DNA from: CAYJII01 sp964370225
GTDB taxonomy: Bacteria > Bacillota > Clostridia > Oscillospirales > Ruminococcaceae
Direction of reading: 5' to 3'
Assembly: GCA_964370225.1 (NCBI GenBank)
Contig: CAYJII010000002.1
Location: 1 to 64,000, forward strand
Length of the DNA stretch: 64,000 nucleotides
Shown: in pieces, positions 58,890 through 64,000 of the stretch
How positions within the stretch are numbered: position 1 is the stretch's first letter
Layout: the number at the start of each line of letters is the position of its first letter
Made by a program: the position numbers and the translations under genes
Notes under the pieces: model-generated
What the model was told of the DNA's origin: nothing
The model's database searches: none
The model's input: the letters and a program-made list of their open reading frames with translations, nothing else

Positions 58890-59115
58890 GCTTTGATAAG
58901 AAAGAGTAACAATAAAAATTTTTGACAGAGAGTGGAGTTTTTTGCTGTGATATTCCACCAAAAATTTATTGCGAAGTGCCTCTTTGAGCTGGGTGGGCGA
59001 AAACAACAGTAGCCAATTCCGTTTAATCTGCGTTAAAGATATTATAGCGATAAATTTGAAGTGGAACCGAGGTTTTATACCGCCTTCATGTGTAAACATG
59101 ATGGCGGTATTTTTG
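58890..59115 (+). promoter_or_regulatory. T-box leader, tRNA-Cys specific
   Basis: A specifier TGC lies at 58977-58979 in GAAGTGCCTCTTTGAG, placed by the usual position relative to GAA and the following GAG. The T-box core GAAGTGGAACCGAGG lies at 59058-59072; its bulge TGGA pairs with a UCCA tail, which fits tRNA-Cys with discriminator U. The terminator ATACCGCC/GGCGGTAT plus a T-run lies at 59077-59115. Uncharged tRNA-Cys should allow readthrough into cysE-cysS. The canonical CGCGG is CGAGG here. Confidence 0.92.
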
Positions 59116-59153
59116 CATTTTAATTAATATTTATATGATATGGAGGGAATTAT

Positions 59154-59825
59154 ATGTTTAAAAATATTAGATATGATTTACAGTCGATAAAAAAGAGAGA
59201 TCCAGCAGCACGAAACACAGCAGAAATTTTTTTGCTGTACCAAGGCTTTCATGCTGTATTTTGGTATAGACTTGCACATTGGTTATATACGCACAAATGC
59301 TTTTTCCTAGCTCGTTTTGTTTCCCAGAGCGTCAAGTTTCATACTGGAATTGAAATTCATCCTGGCGCACAAATCGGTAAAGGGCTGTTCATCGACCATG
59401 GCGCTGGCGTTGTAATCGGCGAAACGGCGATAATCGGCGACGAGTGCACGATATATCAAGGTGTTACCCTTGGCGGTACTGGTAAGGACAAAGGGAAGCG
59501 CCACCCCACTTTAGGAAATAACGTGATGATAGGAAGCGGCGCAAAAGTGCTCGGCCCTTTCACCGTGGGCGATAATAGCAAAATTGCATCAAATGCGGTA
59601 GTATTAAGCGAGGTCCCCGCAAACTCCACTGCTGTTGGTGTACCTGCAAGGATTGTTATGAAAAATGGTGTGCGGGTGCAAAAAATCCCGGATTGCGACT
59701 TGGACCAAGTGCATATCCCAGACCCAATCTCACAAGAACTATGTAAGTTATTGCACAAAATCAAAGTGCTAGAAGATAAAGTTTCACAATTAGAAAAGGA
59801 GAAAAAAACAAATGAAAGTGTATAA
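59154..59825 (+). CDS. cysE: Serine O-acetyltransferase
   Basis: CysE makes O-acetylserine, the first step of cysteine synthesis. The helical N-terminal half (FHAVFWYRLAHWLY) is followed by left-handed beta-helix hexapeptide repeats (HPGAQIGKGLFIDHGAGVVIG, YQGVTLGGTGK). The 223-residue length fits the Gram-positive form. GGAGGG lies before the ATG. It overlaps cysS by 14 bases and is governed by the Cys T-box, which links cysteine supply to tRNA charging. Confidence 0.95.
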   Translation: MFKNIRYDLQSIKKRDPAARNTAEIFLLYQGFHAVFWYRLAHWLYTHKCFFLARFVSQSVKFHTGIEIHPGAQIGKGLFIDHGAGVVIGETAIIGDECTIYQGVTLGGTGKDKGKRHPTLGNNVMIGSGAKVLGPFTVGDNSKIASNAVVLSEVPANSTAVGVPARIVMKNGVRVQKIPDCDLDQVHIPDPISQELCKLLHKIKVLEDKVSQLEKEKKTNESV

Positions 59826-61206
59826 CACTCTGACTAAACAAAAAGAGGATTTAACCACAATTATCCCAAATTTAATTAAAATGTACGCGTGTGGACCTAC
59901 TGTTTATAACTTAATTCACATCGGAAATGCGCGCCCAATCTGTGTTTTCGACACAGCAAGACGTTTTTATGAATTCATGGGCTACGATGTTAACTTCGTG
60001 CAAAATTTCACGGATGTTGACGACAAAATCATAGCAAAAGCTAATGAGGAAGGGGTAACTTCCTTAGAAATTTCTGAGCGCTATATCGCAGAATACAAAA
60101 TCGACGCTACGGGACTTAACGTTAGAGAAGCGACTACACATCCTAAAGTTACAGAAAATATCGGTAGCATCATCGATATCATCAAAACTTTGGTTGAGAA
60201 AGAATACGCTTACGAAATTAACGGTGACGTTTATTTTAACGCTAATAAATTTAATGAATACGGCAAACTTTCTAACATGCCTTTAGAAGATTTAGAGGCA
60301 GGCGCACGTGTTAGCGCTAACGAAATTAAGAAAGATGCAATGGATTTCGCTTTATGGAAAAGCGCAAAACCAGGCGAACCATATTGGGAGTCGCCATGGG
60401 GCAACGGTAGACCTGGGTGGCATATCGAATGCTCTGCTATGGCAAAAAAATATTTGGGTGACACTATCGATATCCACTGTGGTGGGCAAGATTTGATTTT
60501 CCCACATCACGAAAACGAAATTGCTCAAAGCGAATGTGCAAACGACAAAGCTTTTGCTAATTACTGGATGCACAACGGCTATATCAATGTTGATAACAAG
60601 AAAATGTCCAAATCTAAGGGCAATTTTTTCACTGTGCGCACTGTTGCCGAGGAATATGGCTATGAGCCTATCCGCTTTATGATGCTACAAGCGCATTATA
60701 GAAGCCCAATTAATTACTCTACTGAAATTATCGAGCAGTGCAAATCAGCATTAGAGCGTCTTTATACTTGTAAAGAAAACATGGAGCTAGCGCTTGCAAA
60801 CGCGAAAAGTGGAGAGCTTAACACTAGCCTTCGCGCTACACTTTTACTGCATAAAGACGACTTCATCTCGAGCATGGAAGATGATTTAAACACAGCAGAT
60901 GCGATTTCAAACGTGTTTGAGCTTGTGCGTGATATCAACTCCCTAGTTTTGACAGACAACACAGCTTCAAAAGAAACTCTTGAGTTTGCGATGAAAATAT
61001 TCACAGAGCTCACCGATGTTTTAGGTCTGATGTATACAAATAAAACTGACGAAATACCACCTGTAGTTTTAGCTTTATTAGAAAAAAGAAAAGAAGCAAG
61101 AGCTGCAAAAGATTTTGCTTTAGCAGATAGCATCCGTAACGAAATCACAGCACAAGGCTATGAAGTTAGCGAAACTAGACAGGGTACAAAAGTCACAAAA
61201 ATTTAG
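59812..61206 (+). CDS. cysS: Cysteinyl-tRNA synthetase
   Basis: CysS charges tRNA-Cys. The class I motif HIGNAR (residues 36-41) and KMSKSKGN are intact, with the zinc-site Cys (YACGPTVYN) and the HHENE block. At 464 residues it is of usual length. Its start overlaps the cysE end, so translation is coupled. Confidence 0.97.
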   Translation: MKVYNTLTKQKEDLTTIIPNLIKMYACGPTVYNLIHIGNARPICVFDTARRFYEFMGYDVNFVQNFTDVDDKIIAKANEEGVTSLEISERYIAEYKIDATGLNVREATTHPKVTENIGSIIDIIKTLVEKEYAYEINGDVYFNANKFNEYGKLSNMPLEDLEAGARVSANEIKKDAMDFALWKSAKPGEPYWESPWGNGRPGWHIECSAMAKKYLGDTIDIHCGGQDLIFPHHENEIAQSECANDKAFANYWMHNGYINVDNKKMSKSKGNFFTVRTVAEEYGYEPIRFMMLQAHYRSPINYSTEIIEQCKSALERLYTCKENMELALANAKSGELNTSLRATLLLHKDDFISSMEDDLNTADAISNVFELVRDINSLVLTDNTASKETLEFAMKIFTELTDVLGLMYTNKTDEIPPVVLALLEKRKEARAAKDFALADSIRNEITAQGYEVSETRQGTKVTKI

Positions 61207-61301
61207 TTTTTGTGCATGAATATTAATTGAGAAAATAATTATTAATCAAGTCATAATTATGATGTTAGCATCAAATTTATATATGAAAAGGAGATATAAT
61301 T

Positions 61302-63125
61302 ATGTGTGGAATAGTAGGTTATATTGGTGAGAAAAACTGTACTGAAATCCTAATCGATGGATTGCGCAAGCTTGAATACAGGGGTTATGACTCCTCAGGC
61401 ATCGCTGTTTTTGAAAATGGCGAAATTATTATCCAAAAAGCTAAAGGCAGACTAGATGATCTGGTTGCAAAGATTGGCAACACAAATGCTCCGGTAGGCA
61501 AATGCGGTATCGGGCACACTCGTTGGGCTACGCACGGAGAACCCTCCGATGTCAATTCCCACCCACATTCCAGCAAAATCCTCTCAGTTGTTCATAATGG
61601 TATCATCGAAAATTACATTGAAATAAAAGAAAAACTTGCAGCTAAAGGCTATGTTTTTGAATCTGAAACCGATACCGAAACTGTTGCAAAATTACTTGAT
61701 TACTACTACAAAGGTGATCCTTTTTCCGCAATAAAAAAAGTTACCGCGGCTTTAAAAGGCTCGTACGCACTTGGAATAATTTACAAGGATTATCCCGATA
61801 GAATTTATGCGCTTAGAAAAGACAGCCCACTGATTGTTGGTGTTGGTAAAAACGAAAACTTTATAGCATCCGACATCCCAGCAATCTTAAAATACACTAA
61901 AGACTATCAGCTTATCGAAGAAGACGAGATAGTAGAGCTTTCTGCGTATAAAGTTAATATCTTTAACCTCGACCAAGAAATGCTTGAGAGAGAAGTTTTA
62001 ACTGCTACTTGGGATATCGAATCCGCAGAAAAGGGCGGTTACCCACATTTTATGCTAAAGGAAATACATGAGCAACCTGACGCTTTGACTAAAACTATTT
62101 CTCCTAGAATTACAGATGACATGCTTGTTGACTTAGGTGTGGATACCTTAACCGACGAGATACTAAAATCTGTGGATAGAATTCATATTGTCGCTTGTGG
62201 TACTGCTATGTATGCCGGTATGGTGGGCAAGGATATTATCGAAAAATTCACGCGCGTGCCAACTGATATTTGCATTGCTTCAGAATTCAGATACTCAAAC
62301 CCTGTTTTGGGCAAAAATGATCTTGTTATTATCGTTTCCCAATCTGGCGAAACTGCCGACACTCTCGCTGCGCTACGTTTAGCAAAGGCAAATGGAGTAC
62401 ATACTCTAGCCATCGTTAATGTTGTTGGTTCTTCTATTTCAAGAGAAGCAGACAGTGTTTTCTACACTTGGGCAGGTCCTGAAATTGCAGTAGCGAGTAC
62501 CAAAGCTTATACTGTGCAAATGTCCTCTCTCTACTTATTTGCATTTAAATTAGCACAAATAAAAGAGACTTTGACAGCAGAACAAGTGAAGTCTTATATC
62601 AAAGTAATGACTGAAATCCCTGAGAAAATGAAAGCTCTTATAGAAAAATGTGATGACTGCAAATATTATGCATCTAAATTCCAAAATGCAGAAAATCTAT
62701 TTTACATCGGCAGAGGACTCGATTATGCGATGTCCCAAGAAGGTTCACTCAAGCTAAAGGAAATTTCCTATATTCATAGCGAAGCTTATGCTGCTGGCGA
62801 ATTAAAGCATGGTACTATTTCTCTTATCACGGACAATGTGCCAGTTATTGCGCTAACTACACAGTCTGCATTGCTCGAAAAAACTATCAGCAACATCAAA
62901 GAAGTTACTACTAGGGGCGCAAAAGTTTTAATGATAGCTTGTGAAGATTTCAACATCGACAAGAGTATATATAAATATTTGCTTACAATCCCACATATCG
63001 ATGAAGCTTTAATGCCACTACTTAGCATAATCCCACTACAACTTTTTGCTTACTATACTTCTGTACTAAGAGGCTGTGACGTGGACAAACCACGTAACCT
63101 TGCAAAATCCGTTACAGTTGAGTAA
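61302..63125 (+). CDS. glmS: Glutamine-fructose-6-phosphate aminotransferase
   Basis: GlmS makes glucosamine-6-phosphate for wall and LPS-like sugars. The N-terminal Cys2 nucleophile follows Met1 in MCGIVGYIG, and the glutaminase domain has GHTRWATHGEP and NGIIENY. The SIS isomerase domains have ACGTAMYAG and VSQSGETADT. The end LAKSVTVE is conserved. The length is 607. AAAAGGAG precedes the ATG. The 95-base upstream gap is too short for, and does not contain, a glmS ribozyme. Confidence 0.97.
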   Translation: MCGIVGYIGEKNCTEILIDGLRKLEYRGYDSSGIAVFENGEIIIQKAKGRLDDLVAKIGNTNAPVGKCGIGHTRWATHGEPSDVNSHPHSSKILSVVHNGIIENYIEIKEKLAAKGYVFESETDTETVAKLLDYYYKGDPFSAIKKVTAALKGSYALGIIYKDYPDRIYALRKDSPLIVGVGKNENFIASDIPAILKYTKDYQLIEEDEIVELSAYKVNIFNLDQEMLEREVLTATWDIESAEKGGYPHFMLKEIHEQPDALTKTISPRITDDMLVDLGVDTLTDEILKSVDRIHIVACGTAMYAGMVGKDIIEKFTRVPTDICIASEFRYSNPVLGKNDLVIIVSQSGETADTLAALRLAKANGVHTLAIVNVVGSSISREADSVFYTWAGPEIAVASTKAYTVQMSSLYLFAFKLAQIKETLTAEQVKSYIKVMTEIPEKMKALIEKCDDCKYYASKFQNAENLFYIGRGLDYAMSQEGSLKLKEISYIHSEAYAAGELKHGTISLITDNVPVIALTTQSALLEKTISNIKEVTTRGAKVLMIACEDFNIDKSIYKYLLTIPHIDEALMPLLSIIPLQLFAYYTSVLRGCDVDKPRNLAKSVTVE

Positions 63126-63146
63126 AATAAATTACATAATAAATAT

Positions 63147-63184
63147 AAAAGAGACAGATAAGGTTTTCCTTATCTGTCTCTTTT
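63147..63184. terminator. Bidirectional terminator after glmS
   Basis: AAAAGAGACAGATAAGG pairs with CCTTATCTGTCTCTTTT over 17 bp around a 4-base loop, between convergent genes. Confidence 0.92.
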
Positions 63185-63208
63185 AATGTGAGGTGTATAT
63201 GAAAAGAT

Positions 63209-63721
63209 TTAATCCCATTCATGCAAAACAATACTGTTTTGTCTTAAAGATTCTTGCACGTCAATACATCTTTGGTTCGAGCTTCCTCTAAATTTTAGCG
63301 TTAGATCTTTATTCTCAAGCTCAAATTTGCCATCTATCAGCACATCTGTGTGCGCTAATAGCTCCATTAAGTCATCTTCACTTTCCGCTCGCTTTAACAG
63401 TTCTTCAAAGCGGTAGCCTGTGTATATTATCAATCCTAAATTTTCCGCTCGCACTTTTTTTGCAAGCTCGCTTAGCACAGGTATTTGCAAAAGTGGTTCT
63501 CCCCCGCTAAAAGTCACTCCCGATAATAGTGGATTTTTCTTTATTTCCACCATGATTTTTTCAATCTCGCAGTCATACCCACCTTTTGCATCGTGGCTTT
63601 CGGGATTATGGCAACCCACACAATTATGCGGGCAACCCTGCGTAAATATCACAAAGCGTATGCCGTTTCCATCAACTACAGATTCTCTCACTACTCCGGC
63701 AATTCTTAGCGTGTTTGACAT
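63209..63721 (-). CDS. nrdG: Anaerobic ribonucleotide reductase activase
   Basis: NrdG is the radical-SAM enzyme that installs the glycyl radical on NrdD. The 4Fe-4S motif CPHNCVGC (Cys30, Cys34, Cys37) follows FTQG, and GGEPLLQ is the SAM-binding glycine motif. The length is 170, as usual. AAGGAAG lies 8 bases before the ATG, inside the end of nrdD, whose stop abuts the start. It shows strictly anaerobic deoxynucleotide supply. Confidence 0.96.
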   Translation of the reverse strand: MSNTLRIAGVVRESVVDGNGIRFVIFTQGCPHNCVGCHNPESHDAKGGYDCEIEKIMVEIKKNPLLSGVTFSGGEPLLQIPVLSELAKKVRAENLGLIIYTGYRFEELLKRAESEDDLMELLAHTDVLIDGKFELENKDLTLKFRGSSNQRCIDVQESLRQNSIVLHEWD

Positions 63722-64000
63722 TTAGATAACTTCCTTTTCACCAGAAATCGAATGTTTTACTCTATCAGCTTCCTCGGCACGTTTACCGTTGTTAAAGCTT
63801 TCTACGGTACCTACTAGGTATCCTGTAATACGTCTAATTCTCTCAAAGTTTTCGTGTCCATCATCTTCAGTTCTTCCGCAACCTGGGCACGCTGTGTCAA
63901 TTACACCAGTGTATCCGCACAATGGGTCACGGTCAACAGGATGGTTAATCGAACCATATCCTACGCCTTGCTCTTTCATGCAACGCACTACTTTTTCAAA
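63722..64000 (-). CDS. nrdD: Anaerobic ribonucleoside-triphosphate reductase, C-terminal part
   Basis: Only the last 92 residues are in the window; the gene continues past the right edge. The fragment has the Cys-rich zinc site (LCGYTGVIDTACPGCGR) and the glycyl-radical loop RRITGYLVGT, where the Gly before Tyr-Leu should carry the radical. The end is directly followed by nrdG. Confidence 0.93.
   Translation of the reverse strand, partial: FEKVVRCMKEQGVGYGSINHPVDRDPLCGYTGVIDTACPGCGRTEDDGHENFERIRRITGYLVGTVESFNNGKRAEEADRVKHSISGEKEVI

Noticed and set aside
61207..61301. glmS ribozyme upstream of glmS
   Set aside because: The gap is only 95 bases and lacks the conserved ribozyme core, so regulation by this ribozyme is not supported.
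1..64000. Mobile elements, prophage or CRISPR array
   Set aside because: No transposase, integrase, terminal inverted repeat pair or regularly spaced repeat was seen; all hairpins found fit terminators.

Overview
The window is AT-rich chromosomal DNA from a low-GC Gram-positive, most likely an anaerobic, endospore-forming member of class Clostridia. The evidence is sporulation genes (yqfC-yqfD, a YlbJ-like gene, a YlmC/YmxH-like gene), T-box leaders, the ffs-dnaX-ybaB-recR order, an anaerobic ribonucleotide reductase (nrdDG), a Firmicutes-type lipoprotein and cell-wall repertoire, and sigma-A-type promoters with 17-base spacers. I cannot name the genus. No integrase, transposase, CRISPR array, rRNA or tRNA gene was seen.

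Layout. 1-4.8 kb (minus strand): tmRNA, an alpha/beta hydrolase, smpB, recR, ybaB, dnaX and the SRP RNA. 4.8-10.3 kb: a GNAT protein, a lone mazF-type toxin, a P-loop ATPase, an amidase, a flavin reductase-like protein and a purine permease. 10.3-14.6 kb: relA/spoT and recJ. 14.7-23.3 kb is the most accessory-looking part: an M14 peptidase, a ThyX-like protein, a DUF6873-like protein, a MacA/MacB-like pair without an ATPase, a tiny cysteine protein, and an Eis-like/MATE/AAC(3)-like operon. 23.3-27.3 kb: ireB and the Phe T-box-controlled pheST operon. 27.4-31.2 kb: a membrane protein, acpS, nnrD/E, an anchored protein and a GNAT protein.

31.2-35.6 kb: prmA, fba and an EF-G-like GTPase with a 200-base structured leader. 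35.6-40.9 kb: a chemoreceptor with a sigma-D-type promoter, a lipoprotein glycosidase-like protein, a degenerate signal-peptidase-like membrane protein and a PRC-barrel protein. 41-48.9 kb (minus): the conserved yqfC-yqfD-phoH-ybeY-dgkA-era-yqzL-recO-mutS2 cluster. 49-52.5 kb: a YlbJ-like gene, a small cysteine protein, two small-molecule kinase-like proteins and a phosphoribosyltransferase. 52.5-54.5 kb: rpsB-tsf with its own leader and an internal terminator. 54.7-58.8 kb: lipoprotein, response regulator, histidine kinase, pgsA. 58.8-64 kb: Cys T-box-cysE-cysS, glmS, nrdG and the 3' end of nrdD.

How it fits together. Trans-translation (ssrA, smpB), recombination/repair (recR, recO, recJ, mutS2), translation (rpsB, tsf, pheST, cysS, EF-G-like) and stringent response (relA) make up the housekeeping core. 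I saw no clearly novel multi-gene system. The best second looks are a perfect terminator-like hairpin inside acpS, the EF-G-like leader, the pseudo-signal-peptidase, the ATPase-less MacAB-like operon, and the possible three-gene drug-modification/efflux operon. Starts were moved downstream where a Shine-Dalgarno sequence clearly selected an internal codon.
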